Source: Bacteroidota bacterium
Lineage (GTDB): Bacteria; Bacteroidota; Bacteroidia; Chitinophagales; Chitinophagaceae
DNA: 12,655 nucleotides
Direction of reading: 5' to 3'
NCBI GenBank assembly: GCA_023386395.1
Contig: JAEWJV010000137.1
Coordinates: 1 to 12,655 of the forward strand
The notes below the pieces were generated by a model. The model saw nothing but the letters and a program-made list of their open reading frames with translations. It was not told the DNA's origin and made no database searches. How positions within the stretch are numbered: position 1 is the stretch's first letter; each line of letters begins with the position of its first letter. The position numbers and the translations under genes are program-made. Of this stretch, positions 6,467 through 12,655 are shown in pieces.

Positions 6467-7054
6467 TTACTGAACGTCAGATTTTACCTTGTTCAACGTT
6501 GATTTTCCAGGTAAATAAATCTGGAACCCAAAATGTAAGCCAAGCCTGCTGTTTAAGGGATCGTTGCCAAAGCCAACGATACCATTATATTTTAATAACG
6601 CTTCCAGGCCAATATTGGGCGTAATAAAGTAAGCCAAACCCGGCCCAAAGCCGATACCCAATCCATTGGTGGTGGAACCGCCTGCAATATTTTGTCCTTC
6701 TATGCCCACATTGGCTTCTCCAAAAAATCTTGTATGTTTTACAACAGATTCTGTGTTCACCTGGCTGGGGCCAAAATAATAACGGCCTAAACCTCCAACG
6801 CCATAAGTGGTATTGGTACTGCCTTTAATAATGTCCAGTCCGAGACTGCCATAACCGCCCACGGCGATATTATCTTTTATAAACCAGGCAGCTTTAGGGG
6901 AAAGCGATATGGTAAAATGGCTATTTTTATTTAATCCTAAGCTAAAATCTGCGAGATCACCTCCCACTAAAACATTTCCTTTTTCGAGCTGGGCATGAAT
7001 CTTTTGAGTACAAAGCAGCGATAAAATGGTTAATACTGCTAAAGTCTTTTTCAT
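6467..7054 (-). CDS. Secreted outer-membrane beta-barrel protein
   Basis: 195 residues from ATG at 7054. Signal peptide MKK plus hydrophobic residues 5-15, cleavage after Ala21 (IHA|Q). The mature part resembles the small porin-like 'outer membrane protein beta-barrel' families (PF13505/PF13568): GNVLVGGDLADFSLG at the start, FTISLSPKAAWFIKDNIAVGG, YGVGGLGRYYFG, GFGPGLAYFITPNIGLEALLKYN, and a terminal LGLHFGFQIYL strand. The short Gly/aromatic strands and 'F-I-x-x-N-(I/L)-(A/G)' turns suggest an eight-stranded barrel of about 170 residues. Function is unknown; such proteins are often abundant envelope proteins. It is followed by 15 residues beyond the last strand (PGKSTLNKVKSDVQ). No exact -7 box was found upstream, and the strong terminator marks its 3' end. 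Confidence 0.82.
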   Translation of the reverse strand: MKKTLAVLTILSLLCTQKIHAQLEKGNVLVGGDLADFSLGLNKNSHFTISLSPKAAWFIKDNIAVGGYGSLGLDIIKGSTNTTYGVGGLGRYYFGPSQVNTESVVKHTRFFGEANVGIEGQNIAGGSTTNGLGIGFGPGLAYFITPNIGLEALLKYNGIVGFGNDPLNSRLGLHFGFQIYLPGKSTLNKVKSDVQ

Positions 7055-7164
7055 AAAATAATGTTTTCGTTTTCAATTTTGTTTTTGTTGTAGTCTTTGC
7101 CTCCACATTAGAAATATCATGCCAACTACTTCCAAACCAAAACAGATATTTAATAAGTTTAATA

Positions 7165-8418
7165 TCAAATCAAGAGGTTAATATCATCATCTTCCAGGAG
7201 ATTAAGGTTTATGGCGTCGCTGCCGGAAATTCCCTCAACAGAACCTTTTATATGCGCCGCATTCAGCAATACTTTCTCGAGCTGCTTTTCTCTTACTTTC
7301 CATAATTTCTCCATAGCATCGCGTTCTTTTTGTATGCTTAATTTCATATTTAAAAAGCCTTCACGAATAGCATTCCATTGCTCACTGAATTCATGGCTGG
7401 TTAAATAATTATACAGCATGTGCATTTTATCGCCTTTGTTCTCCTGACTTTTGGTAAGCTGAAAAACTTTTAAAATACTGGTGCGCAAAACCGAGGCGAG
7501 GCTTCTTACTTCGGTGAAAGTGCATACATATACGCCATCTTTTTCCCCAAAACGTTCCATGTCTTTTGGCAAAGTTTGTGTAACGATCACAGCAATATCA
7601 GCGCCCTGGCTGCGCATATCAGCTTTTAATTTGTCAATCCAGTCGGCGCCAAAGCTTGCGGTGCGCTTGCTTTCATAAATAATTTTGCCGCATTCATTGC
7701 CAAACGGGTTGCAAACAACCTGTATACAATCCGCCCCGCGAACCCCTTTTCCAACCGGCAAAATTTTATCATGCGGAAATGTGTTATGCAAAATATTTTC
7801 AAGAATCAGTTCCTGCACTTCACCCTGCAACTGCATGCTGCCTTGTTCCGCCTTGCGCCTCATTTCTTCCGCCAGCTTTTTCTGATCATCGAGCTGCTTT
7901 TCTTTTTCGGCAAGCTTTAATTTATACTCATTCTCCAACTGTTCCTTTTTCTGATCTTCAATCTTCCTTATTTCAATAGCCAGCAGTTCCCTTTCTTCAA
8001 TCAGCTTCTTTTGAATATTCAATTCGAGCTCTTCTTCTTTACGTTTTAGCTGCTGCTCCTTTTGCATGTATTCAAACTCTTTGCGCCGGGCTTCCTTCAA
8101 TTTTTCCTCATTATCTGCAACGGATTGCTGCAACATTTTCATTTGGTTTTCGTAATCAGCGCTCAAAGACTTCCTGAGAGATTGCTCAAGATCGGCCTGC
8201 AGTTTTTGCTTTTCATCTGCGAGACGCTTATTCAGTTCATCGTCTTTTGCGGTTAATTGTTTTTGAAACTCCGATTCTTTTTTCCTGAAATCTTCTTCTT
8301 TCTTCAACTGCCAGTCTTTCATTTTAGACCTTAGCTCATTTTCAATTTGTTCCCTTATTACATTATTGGGTTCAAATTCATGTCCGCACGAAGGGCAGGT
8401 TAACATTGTTATTGCCAT
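7165..8418 (-). CDS. DUF2130 protein: zinc-knuckle, long coiled coil and PD-(D/E)XK-like nuclease core
   Basis: 417 residues from the ATG at 8418; an in-frame TTG at 8424 is less likely and ATG 8406 is an alternative. The N-terminus carries CPSCGHEF (Cys8, Cys11), a half zinc ribbon. Residues about 20-195 are almost entirely Glu/Lys/Gln-rich heptads, a long coiled coil. Residues about 196-320 match DUF2130 (PF09903): GEVQELILEN, then GADCIQVV and IIYESKRT, then WIDKLKADMRSQGADIAVIVTQTLP. Asp230, Glu249 and Lys251 reproduce the spacing of a PD-(D/E)XK nuclease site, with Glu203 as a possible extra ligand; this reading is my inference. The C-terminus is helical and acidic. Cytosolic, role unknown, possibly DNA-related. 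Same strand as the upstream lipoprotein gene (76-bp gap). Confidence 0.88.
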   Translation of the reverse strand: MAITMLTCPSCGHEFEPNNVIREQIENELRSKMKDWQLKKEEDFRKKESEFQKQLTAKDDELNKRLADEKQKLQADLEQSLRKSLSADYENQMKMLQQSVADNEEKLKEARRKEFEYMQKEQQLKRKEEELELNIQKKLIEERELLAIEIRKIEDQKKEQLENEYKLKLAEKEKQLDDQKKLAEEMRRKAEQGSMQLQGEVQELILENILHNTFPHDKILPVGKGVRGADCIQVVCNPFGNECGKIIYESKRTASFGADWIDKLKADMRSQGADIAVIVTQTLPKDMERFGEKDGVYVCTFTEVRSLASVLRTSILKVFQLTKSQENKGDKMHMLYNYLTSHEFSEQWNAIREGFLNMKLSIQKERDAMEKLWKVREKQLEKVLLNAAHIKGSVEGISGSDAINLNLLEDDDINLLI

Positions 8419-8494
8419 ATACAATCAATTATGGCATAAAGATAATGCTAAGAAATTTGGTATATGCCGAATGATGGAGGCCTGCTGAGGTGAA

Positions 8495-9169
8495 TTATTT
8501 AATAGTATAGCTGTCAATGTTGGTAGTGGTAGTGGGGCCTGCAGGCAATATTTGCCGGGAAGCATTTTTTATAATGCCTATGCCTTTCGCAACATAATAA
8601 TCCTGCTTATACACAACAATATAAAAAAATGTAACGGGTTTTCTTACTTCAACATAACTATGGATGACATTATTGTATGTTGTGCCATTTACTTTAAGGG
8701 AAATATTTTTTTGCATAATTTTTCCATAGCATTTTAATTTAACACCATTCGCAGAACCGGCTTTTTGCTGCCATGTTTTGCCAACAGCCAGGTTATCATC
8801 CAAAAATAAAATTTCAAGATCTACGGCATCAGCATCACCGGTTTCTTCCTTAGTGTATATATAATATTTATGCGAAGTCTGGTTGTAATAAATCGTATCA
8901 TTCTTCCTGTCCTTATAGGTATTAACGGCTGTGTAAGATTTACCGTTGAAAGTCCTTTTCCGGTTAAGCACTGTAAGCTTGGATTGATCCCCAACACCGT
9001 TCGTCGTATTTGTATAAGACCACGCGGTGCCTGTTGTAAGCGGAAGGTAAGTCTCTGTTGTTGCAGTTACGCTGCTTATTTCATTATCTGCGGCTATAAC
9101 GGGTTTTGTATTTATTTCTTTGGAGCATCCTGCAATAAAAATAGACACAGCTAGTAGAAGTTTTCTCAT
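8495..9169 (-). CDS. Predicted lipoprotein of unknown function
   Basis: 224 residues. A short signal sequence (MRK, hydrophobic 4-12) ends in a lipobox-like FIAGC with Cys15 as the lipidated residue. The next residues, SKE, are charged and only partly resemble the Bacteroidota surface-export signal, so surface exposure is uncertain. After a Thr/Ser-rich linker (about 20-42), the segment YLPLTTGTAWSYTNTTNG resembles a motif common in Bacteroidota extracellular proteins of unknown role ('...TG-x-x-W-x-Y...'), followed by alternating beta-strands rich in Tyr, Lys and Asn to the end. I recognise no enzyme motif. It is divergent from the DUF2911 gene and lies just upstream of the DUF2130 gene in the same direction; no terminator separates the two, so co-transcription is possible. 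Confidence 0.75.
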   Translation of the reverse strand: MRKLLLAVSIFIAGCSKEINTKPVIAADNEISSVTATTETYLPLTTGTAWSYTNTTNGVGDQSKLTVLNRKRTFNGKSYTAVNTYKDRKNDTIYYNQTSHKYYIYTKEETGDADAVDLEILFLDDNLAVGKTWQQKAGSANGVKLKCYGKIMQKNISLKVNGTTYNNVIHSYVEVRKPVTFFYIVVYKQDYYVAKGIGIIKNASRQILPAGPTTTTNIDSYTIK

Positions 9170-9322
9170 GAGTACGGTTTTTTTGTGCCCCGCAGACAGC
9201 CAAAATCAGGCCATCTTAAAATTATAAAAAGATTTAATGCCGAAACATTAATTGAAATTTGCCGTTTAGAATAAAATTTTACCAAACTATCATCTTTTCT
9301 TTTATTTCACAGGTTTTTGCTT

Positions 9323-9330
9323 AATTTTTG
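9323..9330 (+). promoter_or_regulatory. Candidate -7 element for the DUF2911 gene
   Basis: AATTTTTG matches seven of eight positions of TAnnTTTG (the T before it would allow TAATTTTTG with one extra spacer base). It gives a leader near 22 nt before the ATG at 9359. GAAATTTG at 9254-9261 is a weaker alternative. Confidence 0.3.
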
Positions 9331-9358
9331 CTGATAAATTCTCAATAAAAACATCAAT

Positions 9359-9880
9359 ATGAAAAAACTGTTATCGCTTGCCTTAGTTTCAGGCATACTA
9401 CTTATGGGTACAAACGCCAAAGCACAGGATAAAAAACCGCCTGCCAGTCCGCCCGCAACTGCTTCTGCTACAACATCCAACGGCGTTGAAATTAAAATTA
9501 ATTACAGCCAGCCTTCTGTTAAGGGCAGAGAAATTGGTAAAGAAGTAGAACCTATGCAGGGTAAGGTTTGGCGAACAGGCGCCAATGATGCTACTGTATT
9601 TGAAATAAATAAAGACGTTACTATTAATGGCAAGAATTTGCCGGCAGGTAAATACGGACTTTTTTCAATATGGAACGGCGATACCTGGACGATTATATTT
9701 AATAAAACATGGAAACAATGGGGTGCTTTTAACTACAAAGATGCCGACGATGTTTTACGGGTAGATGTTCCGAATGTTGCGCAGCAAACACCTTCTGAAA
9801 AGATGACCTTTACCGTTGGCACAGATGGAAAAGTTTCACTGGTCTGGGGAAATGTTGGGTTTAGTTTTACGGTGCAATAG
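9359..9880 (+). CDS. Secreted DUF2911 protein
   Basis: 173 residues. Signal peptide MKK plus hydrophobic residues 4-16, cleavage after Ala22 (AKA|Q). A Pro/Ala/Thr-rich linker (about 24-41) leads to a DUF2911 domain (PF11138): INYSQPSVKGREIG, GKVWRTGANDATVFEINKDVTI, NLPAGKYGLFSIW, TWTIIFNK and the QWGAFNYKDADDVLRVDV stretch, ending with VGFSFTVQ. The domain appears complete and single; larger members carry extra C-terminal TPR-like regions, absent here. DUF2911 has no established biochemical role; predicted periplasmic or cell-surface location comes from the signal peptide. Convergent with the NIPSNAP gene over a shared terminator. Confidence 0.93.
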   Translation: MKKLLSLALVSGILLMGTNAKAQDKKPPASPPATASATTSNGVEIKINYSQPSVKGREIGKEVEPMQGKVWRTGANDATVFEINKDVTINGKNLPAGKYGLFSIWNGDTWTIIFNKTWKQWGAFNYKDADDVLRVDVPNVAQQTPSEKMTFTVGTDGKVSLVWGNVGFSFTVQ

Positions 9881-9900
9881 TTTAGCCTGAATAAAGTTTT

Positions 9901-9933
9901 AAAAACTGCCGGCCCAAAGCCGGCAGTTTTTTT
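9901..9933. terminator. Bidirectional intrinsic terminator
   Basis: A perfect 8-bp stem, CTGCCGGC (9906-9913) and GCCGGCAG (9919-9926) with loop CCAAA, has five A on its left (9901-9905) and seven T on its right (9927-9933), so it can stop transcription in both directions. It lies 20 nt after the DUF2911 stop and directly abuts the stop codon of the convergent NIPSNAP gene (9935-9937). Confidence 0.93.
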
Positions 9934-9934
9934 A

Positions 9935-10705
9935 TTAATAATCAGAATAAGAAGCGGCATGCATTAAAATAACCTCAGCTTTTGATACATTGTTTTTATA
10001 TTCAGCCATTGCATTCAGTTTTTTCCATACCTCATTATCTCCAAAACTTTTCCAGTGTGCATTCCTGTCAGCCATATTCTCATAGCTGGTTAAATACATC
10101 AGGTTGGGCATGTGGCTGCCTGTAATTACATCGCCATAGAATATAGCGTTGGCATTTATCTCCTTAAATATACTAACCTCGCCACCCTGATTAAACATTT
10201 TCACCTTGTTTTTATGATAGTTTTCAGTTGGGCTTTCATAGCTTCTCAGTTCATAAATATGTTCTGCTTTTGGAGATTTAAGATTGGGCAATGTTAATTG
10301 CTGCGCCATAGGAAATGCTGTAAGCATTATTGTTTCCATTCGTTTATAGGGCGGGGTTTTATAATCTGCATTTAAATAAGAAGATGCGGCAGTTTTATAA
10401 AGATTATCAGTCATTAACCGGTCCGGCAAATTCACAAATTCATCAAAAGATTTATAAGGAACAATTACGTAGATGATTTTGTCGGCAGCCGTATCATTTG
10501 CTATCGGTTTAAATACACCAACATTTTTTATGTCCTTTCGGTGAAGCGCCGGCAGGTATGCCGTTTGCAGATAAGTATCCAATGCCGTTTCCTGCGAAGC
10601 ATCGGTAAAATGATATACGGTTATTGCGTAAATATCATTGGCAAAACTTTGGGCCGAAAATGCAACGCAGAAAAACGCTGCAAAAAATGTAATCCTTTTT
10701 TTCAT
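9935..10705 (-). CDS. Secreted NIPSNAP-family protein
   Basis: 256 residues. Signal peptide MKKR plus hydrophobic residues 6-18, cleavage after Ala22 (SFA|N). Two ferredoxin-like repeats are visible: a diverged one at about 24-130 (IYAITVYHFTD ... DKIIYVIVPYKSFDEF) and a clearer NIPSNAP domain (PF07978) at about 149-250 with HIYELRSYESP, then MYLTSYENMADRNAHWKSF. Both halves share the pattern 'IYxxxxY ... tyr/Val-rich strand ... S-(F/Y)-(D/E)', consistent with internal duplication. Cytosolic and mitochondrial NIPSNAP proteins have no agreed enzymatic function; secreted Bacteroidota versions are common and unstudied. Interestingly the Dabb protein at 1238-1615 belongs to the same dimeric alpha/beta-barrel clan. 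Divergent from aguB. Confidence 0.88.
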   Translation of the reverse strand: MKKRITFFAAFFCVAFSAQSFANDIYAITVYHFTDASQETALDTYLQTAYLPALHRKDIKNVGVFKPIANDTAADKIIYVIVPYKSFDEFVNLPDRLMTDNLYKTAASSYLNADYKTPPYKRMETIMLTAFPMAQQLTLPNLKSPKAEHIYELRSYESPTENYHKNKVKMFNQGGEVSIFKEINANAIFYGDVITGSHMPNLMYLTSYENMADRNAHWKSFGDNEVWKKLNAMAEYKNNVSKAEVILMHAASYSDY

Positions 10706-10736
10706 GCTGTTAATTTAAGCAGCTAAGTTAAACAGC
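10706..10736 (-). repeat. Inverted repeat abutting the NIPSNAP start codon
   Basis: GCTGTT (10706-10711) and AACAGC (10731-10736) form 6-bp arms, extended to near TTAA on both inner sides with one bulged base. In the minus-strand mRNA this is a hairpin whose 3' arm ends immediately before the ATG at 10705. It may shape the leader or be an operator; function is not shown. Confidence 0.4.
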
Positions 10737-10792
10737 AATGGAATAAATATAACGTTCACATTATGTTGAACCTGATAATCTTTTTGAATAGC

Positions 10793-10800
10793 TATTTTTG
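10793..10800 (+). promoter_or_regulatory. -7 element of the aguB promoter
   Basis: TATTTTTG is an exact TAnnTTTG match. Expected start near 10806 gives a leader of about 12 nt to the ATG at 10819, which also argues against the in-frame TTG at 10798. A partial -33 (GTTG at 10765-10768) is at a long 24-nt spacing. Confidence 0.55.
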
Positions 10801-10818
10801 CAGCTTAAATTTTTTTAC

Positions 10819-11682
10819 ATGATAAAAGTGGCTGGCATACAAATGAGCTGTACGGCAGACAAGCAGGCTAACCTTGCAAAAATGACCGGGAAAATAAGGG
10901 AGGCGGCGGCTAAAGGTGCGCAGGTTATTTGTTCACAGGAACTATTCACTTCGCTGTATTTCTGCGATGAAGAGAACTATGATAATTTTAAACTGGCAGA
11001 ACCTATTCCCGGCCAAACCACCGATGTGCTTTGCGCGCTGGCAAAAGAACTGAATGTTGTAATTATTGCTTCGCTGTTTGAAAAAAGAACGCAGGGCATT
11101 TATCACAATACAACAGCGGTTATTGATGCAGACGGAACCTATCTTGGCAAATACCGCAAAATGCATATTCCCGATGATCCGTCCTATTACGAGAAATTTT
11201 ATTTCACCCCCGGTGATTTGGGTTATAAAGCCTGGAAAACAAAATATGGCGTTCTTGGCGTGCTGATATGCTGGGACCAGTGGTACCCGGAAGCAGCCCG
11301 TATAACATCGTTAATGGGCGCCGAAATTTTATTTTATCCAACTGCTATTGGCTGGGCCACAGACCAGGATGAAGCGACCAATGATGAGCAGTACAATGCA
11401 TGGCAAACTATTCAGCGGAGCCATGCCGTTGCAAATGGTGTGCACGTGGTAAGCGTAAACAGGGTAGGGCTGGAGCAGGATGGAAGAATGAAATTCTGGG
11501 GTGGCTCATTTGTTTCCAATCCCTTTGGCAACCTTATTTATAAAGCTTCACATGAAGACGAGGAAGTGTTTGTGGTGGATGTTGATACAAAGAAAACCGA
11601 TCAATACAGAACGCACTGGCCTTTTATGCGGGACAGGCGGATTGATTCTTACGAACAGATAACAAAAAGGTTTATTGATTAA
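10819..11682 (+). CDS. aguB: N-carbamoylputrescine amidase
   Basis: 287 residues from the ATG at 10819; an in-frame TTG at 10798 lies within the -7 box and is rejected. The enzyme hydrolyses N-carbamoylputrescine to putrescine, CO2 and ammonia. It is a nitrilase-superfamily protein with an intact catalytic set: Glu41 (SQELF), Lys114 (KYRKMHIPDDP) and Cys151 (GVLICWDQWYPEAAR). The segments PTAIGWATDQD and FWGGSFVSNPFGN, and the MHIPDDPSYYEKFYFTPGD stretch, are typical of AguB rather than other nitrilase branches. Length matches the family (about 280-300). The next gene on the same strand encodes agmatine deiminase, the preceding pathway step, which supports the assignment and suggests an aguB-aguA operon across a 129-bp spacer containing octamer repeats. 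Confidence 0.96.
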   Translation: MIKVAGIQMSCTADKQANLAKMTGKIREAAAKGAQVICSQELFTSLYFCDEENYDNFKLAEPIPGQTTDVLCALAKELNVVIIASLFEKRTQGIYHNTTAVIDADGTYLGKYRKMHIPDDPSYYEKFYFTPGDLGYKAWKTKYGVLGVLICWDQWYPEAARITSLMGAEILFYPTAIGWATDQDEATNDEQYNAWQTIQRSHAVANGVHVVSVNRVGLEQDGRMKFWGGSFVSNPFGNLIYKASHEDEEVFVVDVDTKKTDQYRTHWPFMRDRRIDSYEQITKRFID

Positions 11683-11712
11683 AGTTCGAAAGTCTGAAGG
11701 ACGGAAGAATGT
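11681..11712 (+). repeat. Tandem octamer array, AAGTC type (four units), after aguB
   Basis: Units AAAGTTCG, AAAGTCTG, AAGGACGG and AAGAATGT start at 11681, 11689, 11697 and 11705, an exact 8-nt period. The array begins inside the aguB stop codon (TAA 11680-11682). A related array lies in opposite orientation at 11820-11859. Confidence 0.7.
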
Positions 11713-11811
11713 TGTGAGATTATAAGCACTTTTATTAATCTAAACCTTTAAGAAACCTGGTAGTGATTAATGCACTAAGAAATTCACTCGAATAAACACA
11801 ATAATAAACGT

Positions 11812-12655
11812 ATGTCTAAGAGTCTTTCTGACTTACCGTCTTCCGGTCTTCCGGACTTTAAAACTCCCCGCCAACTCGGCTTTCACTTTCCCGCAGAATT
11901 TGCACCGCAGGAAGCCATGTGGCTTAGCTGGCCGCATAAGGAAGCCTCGTGGCCGGGAAAAATTGAAACAATTTATAAGCCCTATTCACAATTTATAAAA
12001 GCGGTTTCGGCAGGGCAGAAAGTGTGTATTAATGTAGTGGATGAAGAAATGAAAACTTTTGCTGAACAGGTGTTATTAAAGGAAGATGTAAACATGCAGC
12101 AGGTGAAGTTTTTTCTGCACCCAACCAACGATGCCTGGTGCCGTGATCATGGACCTGCTTTTGTAGTCAATACAGAGAAGAAAGAAAAAGTTATAGTTGA
12201 CTGGGGCTATAACGCCTGGGGCAATAAATATCCCCCTTACGATCTGGATGATGTGATACCAACTTTAATTGCAAGAGAATTGAAATTGCAGGTGTTTTAT
12301 CCGGGCATTGTAATGGAAGGTGGATCGGTTGAATTTAATGGTAAAGGAACGTTGCTCACTTCAACAGCTTGTTTACTAAACCCCAACAGGAACCCGCAAC
12401 TAAACCAGCAACAAATTGAAAATTATTTACATGAATATTATGGCGTTGAACAAATTCTTTGGGTAGATGAAGGCATTGTTGGCGACGATACAGATGGTCA
12501 TATTGATGATACCGTTCGTTTTGTAAATGAAGACACGGTGCTTGCCGTAGTGGAAGAAAATAAAGCTGATGACAATTATGAGTTGTTGCAACATAATTTA
12601 AAACAGCTTAAAGCGATGCGGCTGTTAAATGGCAGGCAACTGAATATAGTTGAAC
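11812..12655 (+). CDS. aguA: Agmatine deiminase (porphyromonas-type), 3' end cut by window edge
   Basis: 281 codons are visible from the ATG at 11812; the family is about 340-370 residues. It converts agmatine and water to N-carbamoylputrescine and ammonia. The PAD_porph family (PF04371) is recognisable from residue 18 on: TPRQLGFHFPAEFAP, WLSWPHKEASWPG (37-49), NDAWCRDHGP (106-115), IVMEGGSVEFNG (166-177) and DTDGHIDDTVRF (226-237), where His230 fits the catalytic histidine. The nucleophilic cysteine lies in the missing C-terminus. Residues 1-17 precede the conserved region and are encoded largely by an octamer array (11820-11859); the next ATG (codon 36) is inside the conserved core, so 11812 is the most plausible start. 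Acts with AguB upstream. Confidence 0.95.
   Translation, partial: MSKSLSDLPSSGLPDFKTPRQLGFHFPAEFAPQEAMWLSWPHKEASWPGKIETIYKPYSQFIKAVSAGQKVCINVVDEEMKTFAEQVLLKEDVNMQQVKFFLHPTNDAWCRDHGPAFVVNTEKKEKVIVDWGYNAWGNKYPPYDLDDVIPTLIARELKLQVFYPGIVMEGGSVEFNGKGTLLTSTACLLNPNRNPQLNQQQIENYLHEYYGVEQILWVDEGIVGDDTDGHIDDTVRFVNEDTVLAVVEENKADDNYELLQHNLKQLKAMRLLNGRQLNIVE
11820..11859 (-). repeat. Tandem octamer array inside the 5' end of aguA (five units)
   Basis: Read on the minus strand, units AAAGTCCG, GAAGACCG, GAAGACGG, TAAGTCAG and AAAGACTC (11859 down to 11820) keep an exact 8-nt period and match the array at 11681-11712 (18 of 24 positions over the first three units) in inverted orientation. On the plus strand it is translated as aguA codons 3-16, just before the first conserved residue. 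Confidence 0.75.

Noticed and set aside
8425..8494. Inverted repeat GGCATA...TATGCC between the lipoprotein and DUF2130 genes as a terminator
   Set aside because: Only 6-bp arms with a loop of about 25 nt and no following T-run on the minus strand.
1..12655. A defence island or other novel multi-gene system
   Set aside because: Genes are mostly single transcription units with housekeeping, envelope or DUF roles; only aguB-aguA forms a functional pair, and it is a known pathway.

Overview
The window looks like an ordinary chromosomal segment of a Bacteroidota bacterium, most likely a Chitinophagaceae-like lineage. Support comes from families common in that group (DUF2911, PF13557-type outer-membrane 'transporter', DUF2130, porphyromonas-type agmatine deiminase), the lack of clear Shine-Dalgarno sequences, AT-rich spacers, and several exact matches to the Bacteroidota -7 promoter element TAnnTTTG just upstream of genes. 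The assignment is inference from sequence alone. There is no tRNA, rRNA, insertion sequence, CRISPR array or prophage gene.

Layout. At 1-1083 (minus, cut by the left edge) lies a secreted CocE/NonD-family serine hydrolase, divergent from a small secreted Dabb-domain protein (1238-1615, plus). A DUF1801/YdeI-like protein (1700-2311, minus) is flanked on both sides by tandem 8-nt GTTG repeats. After a 322-bp gene-free stretch come homogentisate 1,2-dioxygenase (hmgA, 2634-3791) and an outer-membrane beta-barrel protein (3853-4614) with its own promoter and a terminator overlapping its stop codon. Convergent to these is lysS (4734-6257, minus). Three further minus-strand genes follow: a secreted beta-barrel protein (6467-7054), a DUF2130 coiled-coil protein with a nuclease-like core (7165-8418), and a lipoprotein (8495-9169). 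Divergent from the lipoprotein is a secreted DUF2911 protein (9359-9880), which shares a near-perfect bidirectional terminator with the convergent secreted NIPSNAP-like protein (9935-10705). The right end holds aguB (N-carbamoylputrescine amidase) and the 5' two-thirds or more of aguA (agmatine deiminase, cut by the right edge).

How the genes work together. The only clear pathway is aguA plus aguB: agmatine to N-carbamoylputrescine plus ammonia, then to putrescine plus CO2 and ammonia. hmgA is a step of tyrosine/phenylalanine catabolism but has no pathway partners in the window. The remaining genes are mostly single transcription units with envelope or unknown roles.

The most unusual signal is not a gene but a set of strictly 8-nt-periodic repeat arrays in the spacers. 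One of them runs into, and seems to be translated as, the N-terminus of AguA. I saw no convincing undescribed multi-gene system.
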